This document shows positions 33,599 to 41,429 of a stretch of DNA of 41,429 nt, piece by piece (the stretch's first letter is position 1; every line of letters begins with the position of its first letter). Both the position numbers and the translations under genes were made by a program. The notes under the pieces were generated by a model that saw only the letters and a list, made by a program, of their open reading frames with translations, was not told the origin of the DNA and searched no databases. This DNA is from Butyricicoccus intestinisimiae (GTDB taxonomy: Bacteria; Bacillota; Clostridia; Oscillospirales; Butyricicoccaceae), in contig NZ_JAHLQI010000011.1 in the NCBI RefSeq assembly GCF_018918345.1, positions 1-41,429 on the forward strand, given 5' to 3'.

Positions 33599-34513
33599 AT
33601 GTCGTTTTCGGCGCAGACAAAAACAGAATTGTGCGCAATTCCGGTCAGTCGGGATTGCTGTGCGGTGGCGGAGGCCTATGGGCTGCTGCTGTTTGCGCAC
33701 ACGTTTTCGCATACGGAGATTGCCGTTGTGACGGCGAATGAAGCGCTGGCAAAGCGTGTGCCGCCGTTGCTCACGCGGGCGTTCAGCGCGTCCATCCAGT
33801 CACAGGAAAAAGGAGCAGGCGGGCGCGTGACGCTGAAAATTACCGAAGAAAAACAATTGAGACGGATTTTTTCCAAGCTCGGCTATGACTGGCAGTATCA
33901 CATGACCTATCACCTCAATCGCAATATCATTGAGGATGATTGCTGCCGCGCTGCATTTTTGCGCGGCGTTTTTCTGGCGGCGGGAACGGTCGCAGGACCG
34001 GACAAGAAAATCCATCTGGAGTTGGCGACGTCGCACCATGCGCTGTGCCGCGAAGTGATGAGCTTGCTGCTGGATATGAATGTGAATCCCAAATTTGCCA
34101 TGCGCAAGACGGTCTCGCTGCTGTATTGGAAGGATGAAGCGGGAGCGGAGGACTTTTTGACGCTGATTGGCGCACAGCACGCCGCCATGGAGCTGATGCA
34201 GGCAAAAGTGGAAAAACAACTGCGCAATAAAGTCAACCGCCGCGTCAATTGCGAAACGGCGAATCTAATCAAGGCATCCAATGCGGCGGCGGAGCAAATT
34301 GCCGTCATTCATCAGGCACTGAACAAGGGCGGATGGGAAATCTTTCCGGATGCCATGCATGCGACCATTCGCCTGCGGCTGGAGCATCCGGAAATGAGCC
34401 TGACGGAATTGGCCGCCCAATCACAGCCGCCGCTGTCCAAACCGGGCATGAGTCATCGCCTCAAACGCATTGTGGCGATGGCAAAGGCGGCAGTACAGGA
34501 GGAACACACATGA
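33599..34513 (+). CDS. whiA: DNA-binding regulator WhiA
   Basis: WhiA is a conserved Gram-positive protein involved in division and sporulation control and in chromosome segregation. The 304-residue product has the N-terminal LAGLIDADG-like fold (CCRAAFLRGVFLAAGTVAGP) and a C-terminal helix-turn-helix (MSLTELAAQSQPPLSKPGMSHRLKRI). AAGGAGG is seven bases before ATG 33599. The stop overlaps the dnaE start by ATGA. The position after yvcK is conserved. Confidence 0.97.
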   Translation: MSFSAQTKTELCAIPVSRDCCAVAEAYGLLLFAHTFSHTEIAVVTANEALAKRVPPLLTRAFSASIQSQEKGAGGRVTLKITEEKQLRRIFSKLGYDWQYHMTYHLNRNIIEDDCCRAAFLRGVFLAAGTVAGPDKKIHLELATSHHALCREVMSLLLDMNVNPKFAMRKTVSLLYWKDEAGAEDFLTLIGAQHAAMELMQAKVEKQLRNKVNRRVNCETANLIKASNAAAEQIAVIHQALNKGGWEIFPDAMHATIRLRLEHPEMSLTELAAQSQPPLSKPGMSHRLKRIVAMAKAAVQEEHT

Positions 34514-37500
34514 GCTTTGCACATTTACATGTACATACCGAATTCAGTCTGCTGGACGGCGCGTGCCGCATCGGCAATATGATGGAGCATGTGAAGGAGC
34601 TCGGACAGGACGCCATTGCCATTACCGATCACGGTGTGATGTATGGCGTCATTGATTTTTACCGCGCGGCAAAAGCGGCAGGCATCAAGCCGGTGATCGG
34701 CTGTGAGGTGTATGTGGCGCGTCGGACGCGGTTTGACAAAGATCACACGCTGGACAGCAATCCCTATCACTTGATTTTGCTGTGCAAAAACGAAGAAGGC
34801 TATCGCAATCTCATTCACATGGTCAGCTTGTCTTTTGCAGAGGGCTTTTATAACAAACCGCGCATTGATTGGCAGCTGCTTGAACAGTATCATGAAGGTT
34901 TGATTGCCATGTCCGCCTGCTTGGCAGGTGAAGTGGCTTCCAAGATTTTGCAGCAAAACTATGAAGGGGCAAAGCAGACGGCTTTGGCATACCGTGCGCT
35001 GTTTGGTGAGGATTATTATCTGGAAATTCAGGATCATCATCTGACAGAGGATGATGATGTGTGCCGCGGCGTCATGCGCATTGCGGAGGAGACCGGCATC
35101 CCGCTTGTAGCGACCAACGATGCGCACTATACGCGCAAAGAGGACGCACATATGCAGGATGTCCTCATGTGCATTCAGACCGGAAAAACCGTCGATGATA
35201 TTGATCGCATGCGGTTTGAAACCGAGGAGTTTTATCTAAAATCCGAGGAGGAAATGGCGGCGCTGTTTCCAAAGCATCCCGAAGCGATTTCCAACACGAT
35301 GGAAATTGTGGACAAGTGCAATCTGGATTTTACGTTCGGACAATATCACTTGCCGTCATTTGACGTGCCGGAGGGATACACCGCGGAGGAATATCTGCAC
35401 AAGCTGTGCATGGAAGGCTTTGACCGCCGCTATGATCCAAATGACACGGAAAAGCGCGAGCGTTTGCAGTATGAGCTGGATATGATTCAGCGCATGGGCT
35501 TTGTCGATTATTTCTTGATTGTATGGGATTTTATTCACTATGCCAAGACACATGGCATTCCGGTCGGTCCGGGCAGAGGCTCGGCGGCAGGCTCTATGGT
35601 TGCCTACTGTTTGGATATTACCACGCTTGACCCGATTCAGTATTCGCTGTATTTTGAACGCTTCTTGAATCCGGAACGCGTCAGCATGCCGGATATCGAC
35701 GTGGATTTTTGCTATGAACGCCGGCAGGAAGTGATTGATTACGTGACGCGCAAGTATGGCGCGGATCATGTCGCACAGATTGTGACGTTCGGCACGATGG
35801 CGGCGCGCAACGCGATTCGAGATGTCGGCCGCGCCCTCAATATCCCGTATGGTGACGTCGATGTGGTGGCAAAACTGATTCCGACCGAGCTGCATATTAC
35901 CATTGACAAGGCTCTCGCGGCGTCCGAACAGCTGCGGCAGATGTATGAGAGCAATGAAACCATTCATAAGCTCATCGACACGGCACGCAGTTTGGAGGGA
36001 ATGCCGCGTCACGCGTCCACGCACGCGGCCGGCGTTGTCATCACGAATGAACCGGTCGATCATTATGTGCCGCTCGCCGCCAATGACGGCAATATGGTCA
36101 CGCAGTTCATCATGACGACGCTGGAAGAGCTGGGCTTGCTCAAGATGGACTTTTTGGGTCTGCGAAATCTCACCGTGCTGTCTGATGCGGAAAAGATGGT
36201 GCAGCGCGAGCATCCGGATTTTCATCTGGACGATATTTCTCTGAATGACGATGCGACGTATGCCATGCTGGCACAGGGCAAGACCGCCGGTGTGTTTCAG
36301 CTTGAAAGTGCGGGCATTACCAATGTTGTGACCGGACTCAAGCCGCATTCCATTGAAGATATTACCGCAGTTGTGGCGCTGTACCGCCCGGGTCCGATGC
36401 AGTCGATTCCGCGCTATATTGCGTGCAAGCATGACCCGTCACAGGTAAAATACAAGCATCCGTTGTTAAAAGATATTCTGGATGTCACGTATGGCTGTAT
36501 GGTCTATCAGGAACAGGTTATGGAAGTTTTCCGCGTGCTGGCGGGATATTCGCTTGGCAAGGCGGATATGGTGCGCCGCGCGATGTCCAAGAAAAAGATG
36601 AAGGAGCTGGCAAAAGAACGCACCAACTTCATCTACGGCAACGAGGAATTGGGCATTGACGGCGCCATCAAGCGCGGCGTTGAGGAACAGACGGCGGAGT
36701 CTATTTTTGATGAGATTATGGACTTTGCCAATTATGCGTTTAATAAAGCACATGCTGTTTGCTATGCGGTGGTATCGTATCAGACGGCGTATATGAAATG
36801 CCATTATCCGCAGGAATATATGGCGGCCCTGCTGACCAGCGTGCTGGACGCATCGCCAAAGGTGTCGGAGTATATCGGTGCGGCGCGCGGTATGGGAATC
36901 CGTGTGCTGCCGCCGGATGTCAATACGTCCTGTGAGGGCTTCACGGTTTCCGATGGCAATATCCGGTTTGGTTTGGCGGCAATTCGCAATGTCGGACGCG
37001 GATTCCTCAAAGAGATGGAGGAAGAACGCGCGCACAACGGTGCGTTTGCATCGTTTGAGGATTTTTGCGACCGCATGTATCCAAAGGAACTCAATCGCCG
37101 TGCGCTGGAAGGATTGGTGAAATCCGGTGCATTTGATTCGCTGGGATACCGCAGAAGCCAGCTGCTGCAGATATATGACGCGGTGCTCAACGATGTTGCC
37201 AGCGCGACAAAGAAAAATATTGCCGGACAAATAGATTTGTTTGGCCTGGGCGAAGAGGAGAAAAAAGAGAACATTCATATCCCGAACGTGCCGGAGCTGC
37301 CCAAGCGGGACTTGCTCTCGATGGAGAAAGAAACCACGGGACTGTATCTGTCCGGTCATCCGCTGGATGATTACAGAGATCTCATTGCAAGGGCGGATTG
37401 CGCAACGGTTCGTGCGATTACAGAAGATTTGTCGAGCGATCGGCAGCGTGTCGAACCGCCCAAGTATCGCGATGGGATGCACGTGGTTCTCGCGGCAGTT

Positions 37501-38055
37501 ATCACAGCGGTGCGCATGAAAACAACCAAAAACAACAGCATGATGGCGTATGTCACAGCGGAAGATTTGACGGGCTCTGTAGAGTTGATTGCGTTTTCTT
37601 CTGTGCTCCAGCAGGCGGGCGATTGGCTGCGTGAAGATAAAGCAGTGTGGATTGCCGGACGCATTGATGCGCGAGAGGATGAAGCACCGAAGATCTTGCC
37701 GTCTGCGGTGTACCCGCTGGAAGAGCAGTATTTGGAGCGTGCGCGGGAAGCCTTGCAGGAACGTGGCTCTTCCAGACGCAGAGAAGCTCCGAGGCAGGCA
37801 CCACGGCAGGGAAGTGCAGCGCCCGGCAGCTGTCGGCATAAATTATATCTGCGCATCAGCAGCATGGATGACCCGAAATTGCCGGAAGTCAAGGCTTTGC
37901 TCGGTCAATATCGCGGCGATTTGCCGGTGTATTTGTTCTGTGCGGATACGCGAAAGACGCTGCGAGCAGCCCCATCCATGTGGGTGTACAACAATTTACT
38001 TTTCCTAGACAAATTAAGGTTTATTCTTGGTGAAGAAAATGTTATAATGAAGTGA
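34510..38055 (+). CDS. dnaE: DNA polymerase III alpha subunit DnaE
   Basis: This 1181-residue replicative polymerase has the full DnaE length. The PHP domain opens HLHVHTEFSLLDG. The palm carries GPGRGSAAGS and the catalytic Asp residues in PDIDVDF (about 394-399). Then come FGTMAARNAIRDVGR, the helix-hairpin-helix region and an OB fold (MMAYVTAEDLTGSVELIAFSSVL). The ATG at 34510 overlaps whiA's stop, giving coupled translation. In Firmicutes DnaE typically works beside PolC in lagging-strand synthesis. It is not the PolC type, as no exonuclease domain is inserted in PHP. Confidence 0.98.
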   Translation: MSFAHLHVHTEFSLLDGACRIGNMMEHVKELGQDAIAITDHGVMYGVIDFYRAAKAAGIKPVIGCEVYVARRTRFDKDHTLDSNPYHLILLCKNEEGYRNLIHMVSLSFAEGFYNKPRIDWQLLEQYHEGLIAMSACLAGEVASKILQQNYEGAKQTALAYRALFGEDYYLEIQDHHLTEDDDVCRGVMRIAEETGIPLVATNDAHYTRKEDAHMQDVLMCIQTGKTVDDIDRMRFETEEFYLKSEEEMAALFPKHPEAISNTMEIVDKCNLDFTFGQYHLPSFDVPEGYTAEEYLHKLCMEGFDRRYDPNDTEKRERLQYELDMIQRMGFVDYFLIVWDFIHYAKTHGIPVGPGRGSAAGSMVAYCLDITTLDPIQYSLYFERFLNPERVSMPDIDVDFCYERRQEVIDYVTRKYGADHVAQIVTFGTMAARNAIRDVGRALNIPYGDVDVVAKLIPTELHITIDKALAASEQLRQMYESNETIHKLIDTARSLEGMPRHASTHAAGVVITNEPVDHYVPLAANDGNMVTQFIMTTLEELGLLKMDFLGLRNLTVLSDAEKMVQREHPDFHLDDISLNDDATYAMLAQGKTAGVFQLESAGITNVVTGLKPHSIEDITAVVALYRPGPMQSIPRYIACKHDPSQVKYKHPLLKDILDVTYGCMVYQEQVMEVFRVLAGYSLGKADMVRRAMSKKKMKELAKERTNFIYGNEELGIDGAIKRGVEEQTAESIFDEIMDFANYAFNKAHAVCYAVVSYQTAYMKCHYPQEYMAALLTSVLDASPKVSEYIGAARGMGIRVLPPDVNTSCEGFTVSDGNIRFGLAAIRNVGRGFLKEMEEERAHNGAFASFEDFCDRMYPKELNRRALEGLVKSGAFDSLGYRRSQLLQIYDAVLNDVASATKKNIAGQIDLFGLGEEEKKENIHIPNVPELPKRDLLSMEKETTGLYLSGHPLDDYRDLIARADCATVRAITEDLSSDRQRVEPPKYRDGMHVVLAAVITAVRMKTTKNNSMMAYVTAEDLTGSVELIAFSSVLQQAGDWLREDKAVWIAGRIDAREDEAPKILPSAVYPLEEQYLERAREALQERGSSRRREAPRQAPRQGSAAPGSCRHKLYLRISSMDDPKLPEVKALLGQYRGDLPVYLFCADTRKTLRAAPSMWVYNNLLFLDKLRFILGEENVIMK
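38040..38048 (+). promoter_or_regulatory. pfkA promoter inside the end of dnaE
   Basis: Extended -10 TGTTATAAT (hexamer 38043-38048) lies over the last codons of dnaE. The -35 is weak (TTTATT at 38020-38025). Confidence 0.65.
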
Positions 38056-38121
38056 AGATCCGATGGAGAATGGGAAACATCCGGATCTGTGAAATGGAAA
38101 CATACATGCATACATCATTTC
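38056..38121 (+). other. Hairpins in the pfkA 5' leader
   Basis: A stem of about ten pairs (38056-38065 with 38078-38088, one bulge) begins at the expected transcription start. A second weaker stem pairs 38091-38096 with 38116-38121. A 5'-terminal stem can protect an mRNA. It has no T run, so it is not a terminator. Confidence 0.55.
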
Positions 38122-38202
38122 ATTTTATCAAGCTGAAAAACTCTTTGCGCTGAAATACGGGAAGGCATTCGGGGCAAAGAGCAGGATCGGAGGAAACACA
38201 TC

Positions 38203-39177
38203 ATGGCAAAGCAGATCAAAAGAATTGGCGTTCTGACGAGTGGCGGCGACGCACCGGGCATGAATGCAGTTGTCCGTGCGGTTGTTCGTACGACGGCAGC
38301 GTATGGCATTTCCTGCCTCGGCATTCGCCGCGGATACCGAGGACTGATTAACGGCGACATTGTTGAGTTGGGTGCGCGAAGCGTTGACGGCATCATCTCG
38401 AAGGGCGGTACCATGCTGTATACCGCACGTTGTCTGGAAATGCTGACGGAAGAAGGCCTGCAGCAGGCTGCAGACAATGCGCAGTACATGGGACTGGACG
38501 GTCTGATTGTATGCGGCGGTGACGGCAGCTTCCGCGGTGCACAGGCACTGTCCCGCAAGGGCATTCCGGCGATTGGCGTGCCGGGCACCATTGATAACGA
38601 TATTGTATGCTCGGATTATACCATTGGCTTTGATTCTGCCTGCAATACAGCCATTCAGGCAGTGGATAAGCTGCGCGATACCATGCAGTCTCATGAACGC
38701 TGTTCTGTTGTAGAAGTAATGGGACGCCGTGCAGGTCATCTGGCGCTGGATGTCGGTGTTGCCTGCGGTGCAACAGCCATTTTGCTGCCGGAGCGCGAGC
38801 TGGACTTTGAGGAATCTATTGTCAAGAAGATGCGTGCCAATCGTATTCGCGGCAGAAAGCATCATATTATCATTGTGGCAGAGGGTGTCGGCAATGCACA
38901 GGACGTTGCGGATAGAATTCACACGGCAACCGGCATTGACGCGCGTGTGACCATTCTGGGTCATGTACAGCGCGGCGGCTCTCCAACGGTTCGCGACCGC
39001 GTTATGGCGAGCCGCATGGGATATCATGCTGTCAAGATTCTTGTGGAAGGAAAGTCCAACCGCGTTGTTTGCGCACGCAACAATGAAATTACAGATTATG
39101 ACATTGAGGAAGGTCTGAACATGAGCAAGGATCTGAATCAGGAGCTGTATGAGGTTGCACAGACGATTTCGATCTGA
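38203..39177 (+). CDS. pfkA: ATP-dependent 6-phosphofructokinase
   Basis: PfkA phosphorylates fructose-6-phosphate to the 1,6-bisphosphate, the committed step of glycolysis. The 324-residue product has the bacterial length. Motifs are GVLTSGGDAPGMNA at 9-22, GGDGSFRGA at 105-113, PGTIDND with the catalytic Asp (D131), and MGRRAGHLAL at 173-182. Gly108 in GGDGS is the residue found in ATP-using rather than pyrophosphate-using enzymes. GGAGG lies before the ATG. It has its own promoter and leader and ends at a terminator. Confidence 0.97.
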   Translation: MAKQIKRIGVLTSGGDAPGMNAVVRAVVRTTAAYGISCLGIRRGYRGLINGDIVELGARSVDGIISKGGTMLYTARCLEMLTEEGLQQAADNAQYMGLDGLIVCGGDGSFRGAQALSRKGIPAIGVPGTIDNDIVCSDYTIGFDSACNTAIQAVDKLRDTMQSHERCSVVEVMGRRAGHLALDVGVACGATAILLPERELDFEESIVKKMRANRIRGRKHHIIIVAEGVGNAQDVADRIHTATGIDARVTILGHVQRGGSPTVRDRVMASRMGYHAVKILVEGKSNRVVCARNNEITDYDIEEGLNMSKDLNQELYEVAQTISI

Positions 39178-39202
39178 GTTTTTCCGTACATAGATACCAT
39201 CG

Positions 39203-39233
39203 AAGAGGGACGGATTCTCCGCCCCTCTTTTTG
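39203..39233 (+). terminator. Rho-independent terminator after pfkA
   Basis: AAGAGGG/CCCTCTT outer stem with an inner CGG/CCG pair, then a T run. Confidence 0.85.
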
Positions 39234-39252
39234 TTTGAGAAAGGGATACAAC

Positions 39253-39987
39253 ATGCAAAAATCAGTGATTATTACCGGCGCAACGCGCGGCATTGGACGC
39301 GCGTGTGCGCTGAAATTTGCGCAGATGGGCTGGTGCGTAACCGGCAGCTATGCAAAATCGCAGCAGGCAGCACAGCAATTGGAACAGGAAATCGCGAATA
39401 TGGGAGGTTCCTGCCAGTGTATTCCGGCGGATTTGCGCGATTCCGATGCGGTACAGCGCATGGTTAAGCTGGCGCAGATGGCATATGGCACACCGGATGC
39501 CGTTGTGTGCAACGCGGGCATTGCGCAGCAAAAGCTGTTTTCGGATATTACAGAGCGCGATTGGGACGATATGTTTGACGTAAATACCAAGGGGGTATAT
39601 CGTGTTGTGCACGCCGCCTTGCCGATGCTGCTGTCGCAGCAGAAAGGAAGCATTGTCACAGTATCTTCGATTTGGGGACAAACGGGCGGCTCGTGTGAAG
39701 TACATTATTCGGCATCCAAAGCGGCGGTGATTGGCATGACAAAAGCACTTGCCAAGGAGCTCGGATTGTCCGGCGTCCGCGTCAACTGTGTGGCGCCGGG
39801 TGTCATTGATACTGATATGAACCGCATGCACGGCGAAGAAGTGATGCAGGAGCTTGCAGAGGAAACCCCGCTCGGAAAAAATGGCGCGCCGGAAGATGTC
39901 GCAGAAGCAATTTATTGGCTGGCATCGGAACAGTCACGATTCGTGACGGGACAAGTACTGGGAGTCAACGGCGGATTTTATATCTGA
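39253..39987 (+). CDS. fabG: Short-chain dehydrogenase, 3-oxoacyl-ACP reductase-like (FabG family)
   Basis: This 244-residue NAD(P)H enzyme has the SDR motifs TGATRGIG at 9-16, CNAG at 86-89, and the catalytic triad S139, Y152 and K156 (VSSIWGQTGG, YSASK). The C-terminal GQVLGVNGGFYI and the length are typical of FabG, which reduces 3-oxoacyl-ACP in fatty acid synthesis. It is not next to other fab genes, so it could be another SDR enzyme. ATG 39253 has AAAGGG seven bases upstream. The binding site lies within 10 bases of the pfkA terminator, so it may depend on read-through. Confidence 0.9.
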   Translation: MQKSVIITGATRGIGRACALKFAQMGWCVTGSYAKSQQAAQQLEQEIANMGGSCQCIPADLRDSDAVQRMVKLAQMAYGTPDAVVCNAGIAQQKLFSDITERDWDDMFDVNTKGVYRVVHAALPMLLSQQKGSIVTVSSIWGQTGGSCEVHYSASKAAVIGMTKALAKELGLSGVRVNCVAPGVIDTDMNRMHGEEVMQELAEETPLGKNGAPEDVAEAIYWLASEQSRFVTGQVLGVNGGFYI

Positions 39988-39993
39988 GCAAAC

Positions 39994-40033
39994 AAAAAAC
40001 GCTGAGAAGCCGTTGCCTTCTCAGCGTTTTTTT
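39994..40033. terminator. Bidirectional terminator between the SDR gene and metA
   Basis: Perfect 12-base arms 39998-40009 and 40017-40028, with A6 on the left and T7 on the right. Confidence 0.95.
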
Positions 40034-40043
40034 GCATATAAAC

Positions 40044-40967
40044 TTAGATTAACGAGTTCAACTCGTATGGGGTCGACTGGTACACATAGTAATTCAGCCA
40101 GTTTGTAAACAGCAGTGTGGAGTGCGAACGCCACGACAGACGTGGCTCGTTGTGCGGATCGTCTCCGTCAAAGTAATTTTCCGGAATGTCAGGATGAATA
40201 CCCTTGTGCAAATCGCGGAAATATTCCTTTGCCAACGTCTCCTTGTCGTATTCACTGTGGCCGGTGACAAATAATTGACGGCCGTTTTTTGCAGCAATCA
40301 GATACGGACCGGCTTCATAAGACTCTGCGAGCAAAATCAAATTGTGGTTGCACAAAATATCTTCCGAAAGAACCGTGGTGTAGCGGGAATGCGGTGCTTT
40401 GAATACATCGTCAAAGCCGCGCAGCAAGCTTTCGTTGGTGCGGTTCGGCATAATGTGATGCTTGTAGATACCGGCAAGCTTTTTCGGAAGCAGATGCTTT
40501 TGAATACCATAATGATAATATAAGCCGGCTTGTGCGCCCCAACAAATATGCAGTGTAGAATGTACATGGGTTTTTGTCCATTCCATAATCTCAACCAGCT
40601 CCGGCCAGTAATCGACTTCTTCAAAATCCATTTTTTCGACTGGAGCACCGGTGATGATAAAGCCGTCATAATACTGGTCTTTAATATCATCAAAGGTCTG
40701 GTAAAATTTGAGCAGATGATCTTCCGGTGTGTTCGTCGATTTATGGGTTGCTGTCTGAATCAAGTCGATCTCAATCTGGATCGGCGTGTTGGAAAGACAG
40801 CGGAGAATCTGTGTTTCCGTAACGATTTTGGTCGGCATGAGATTGAGGATCGCAATGCGGAGCGGGCGGATATGCTGGGTGGTCGCGCGATGGTGCGTCA
40901 TGACAAAGATGTTTTCGCTTTCCAGCACCGCGCAGGCAGGTAAACTGTTTTCTACGATAATAGGCAT
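40044..40967 (-). CDS. metA: Homoserine O-acetyltransferase MetA
   Basis: MetA activates the hydroxyl of homoserine in methionine synthesis. The 307-residue product matches the family. The nucleophile is C142 in [10 protein letters not shown]237 and E239 in TGHSEYD complete the active site. Residue 111, which decides the acyl donor, is Glu (GAPVEKMDF). E. coli has Gly there and uses succinyl-CoA; Glu goes with acetyl-CoA. AAGGAGG precedes the ATG. It is a single-gene unit. Confidence 0.96.
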   Translation of the reverse strand: MPIIVENSLPACAVLESENIFVMTHHRATTQHIRPLRIAILNLMPTKIVTETQILRCLSNTPIQIEIDLIQTATHKSTNTPEDHLLKFYQTFDDIKDQYYDGFIITGAPVEKMDFEEVDYWPELVEIMEWTKTHVHSTLHICWGAQAGLYYHYGIQKHLLPKKLAGIYKHHIMPNRTNESLLRGFDDVFKAPHSRYTTVLSEDILCNHNLILLAESYEAGPYLIAAKNGRQLFVTGHSEYDKETLAKEYFRDLHKGIHPDIPENYFDGDDPHNEPRLSWRSHSTLLFTNWLNYYVYQSTPYELNSLI

Positions 40968-41002
40968 AGAAATCCTCCTTTTGCAGTCTAGTTTTGAACC
41001 AC

Positions 41003-41031
41003 ATTATAGCACAAGGAAGTGCACAGGTCAA
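41003..41031 (-). promoter_or_regulatory. metA promoter
   Basis: On the minus strand -35 TTGACC (41026-41031), 17-base spacer, extended -10 TGCTATAAT (hexamer 41003-41008). Its leader is too short to hold an S-box riboswitch. Confidence 0.8.
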
Positions 41032-41058
41032 AATATTTTAGAAAATTGGAAAAAAGTG

Positions 41059-41087
41059 TTGACAGATGCGGAATGGCATGGTATTAT
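41059..41087 (+). promoter_or_regulatory. Tandem promoter P1 upstream of a likely rRNA operon
   Basis: TTGACA (41059-41064), 17 bases, TATTAT (41082-41087) with an extended TG. An A-rich stretch precedes the -35. Confidence 0.8.
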
Positions 41088-41154
41088 ATTCAGGCACTCG
41101 ATGAGAGCGCGAACGTCAAATGAATGAAAAGCAATGATCGGAAGAAAAAAGTGC

Positions 41155-41183
41155 TTGACAGGATGGCGAAAACGTGCTAAACT
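41155..41183 (+). promoter_or_regulatory. Tandem promoter P2
   Basis: TTGACA (41155-41160), 17 bases, TAAACT (41178-41183). GAAGAAAAAAGTGC precedes the -35, matching the P1 and P3 context. Confidence 0.8.
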
Positions 41184-41254
41184 GATTGAGTTGCAGCCGA
41201 GAAATCGGTTGAAACACATCGAAATATGTTTGAAAAAAGAAATGAAAAAAGTTC

Positions 41255-41283
41255 TTGACAAACCTCTGAAAATGATGTAAAAT
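41255..41283 (+). promoter_or_regulatory. Tandem promoter P3
   Basis: TTGACA (41255-41260), 17 bases, TAAAAT (41278-41283), again after an A-rich stretch. The three -35 boxes are 96 and 100 bases apart. Confidence 0.82.
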
Positions 41284-41429
41284 AAACAAGCTGCTCGATT
41301 GAGTGGCAAAAAACATTGTACCTTGTAAATTAAACAACGTAACTTGAACGAATTACAAACCTGAAATTCTTTTGAAGTTTATACTCAGAAAGAGAACCGG
41401 GCGCTGTAAAACCGGTATAGAAATAACAG
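41284..41429 (+). other. Probable 5' leader of an rRNA operon, cut by the window edge
   Basis: The stretch has no credible gene and contains GTACCTTGTAAATTAAACAA (41318-41337), close to the CCTTGAAAATTAAACAA motif common before clostridial 16S genes. The 16S gene is not in the window, so the call rests on this motif and the three strong promoters. Confidence 0.6.

Noticed and set aside
32156-33712. 518-codon minus-strand frame over yvcK
   Set aside because: It is a shadow of rapZ and yvcK, with no ribosome site or domain.
34249-34509. In-frame 5' extension of dnaE within whiA
   Set aside because: It overlaps whiA throughout; the ATG at 34510 matches the conserved PHP start and the ATGA overlap.
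40981-41031. S-box or other methionine riboswitch before metA
   Set aside because: The leader from the promoter to the start codon is only about 30 bases, too short for a riboswitch.

Overview
The window looks like chromosomal DNA from a Gram-positive, anaerobic, gut-type clostridium. The evidence is Firmicutes-style synteny (hprK, murB, rapZ, yvcK, whiA, dnaE, pfkA), AGGAGG-type ribosome binding sites, YesM/YesN-type signalling, a WhiA protein and a DUF6472-like small protein. Base composition is moderate. A member of the Oscillospirales (Butyricicoccus/Agathobaculum-like) is my guess for the taxon; the sequence does not prove it. No phage, insertion sequence, CRISPR array or tRNA gene was seen.

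Layout. 1-5947: end of a ribose/inositol-type sugar ABC importer (partial ATPase plus permease), then an overlapping sensor kinase / sugar-binding lipoprotein / AraC-type response regulator operon. 6130-8855: a GT-C type membrane glycosyltransferase and a convergent sugar O-acetyltransferase. 8993-16734: an AraC-type regulator followed by a myo-inositol catabolic cluster in two transcription units, iolD-iolB-iron alcohol dehydrogenase and iolE-iolG. 16887-21637: a HAD phosphatase, a zinc/cadmium-type P1B ATPase with a repeated His/Cys-rich insert, and azlCD. 21693-23902 (minus): RluA-type pseudouridine synthase, a GT2-GtrA fusion and a 57-residue DUF6472-like protein. 24219-28485: yceD-rpmF, der-plsY-gpsA and rpmB on the minus strand. 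28694-39987: hprK, a metallophosphatase on the minus strand, then murB, rapZ, yvcK, whiA, dnaE, pfkA and an SDR reductase. 40044-40967 (minus): metA. The last 400 bases carry three tandem strong promoters and what looks like the leader of an rRNA operon whose 16S gene lies outside the window.

How the parts fit. IolG, IolE, IolD and IolB cover the first four steps from myo-inositol to 2-deoxy-5-keto-gluconate. IolC, IolJ and IolA are not in the window. An iron alcohol dehydrogenase resembling 4-hydroxybutyrate dehydrogenase sits in the cluster and may take a semialdehyde product instead of IolA. The two inositol units carry a matching upstream element at the same distance from their -10 boxes, so they are probably co-regulated. 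The importer next to a kinase/binding-protein/regulator trio resembles the XylFII-LytSR sugar-sensing arrangement of clostridia. Most of the rest is core genome. Promoters here repeatedly use an extended -10 (TGnTATAAT).
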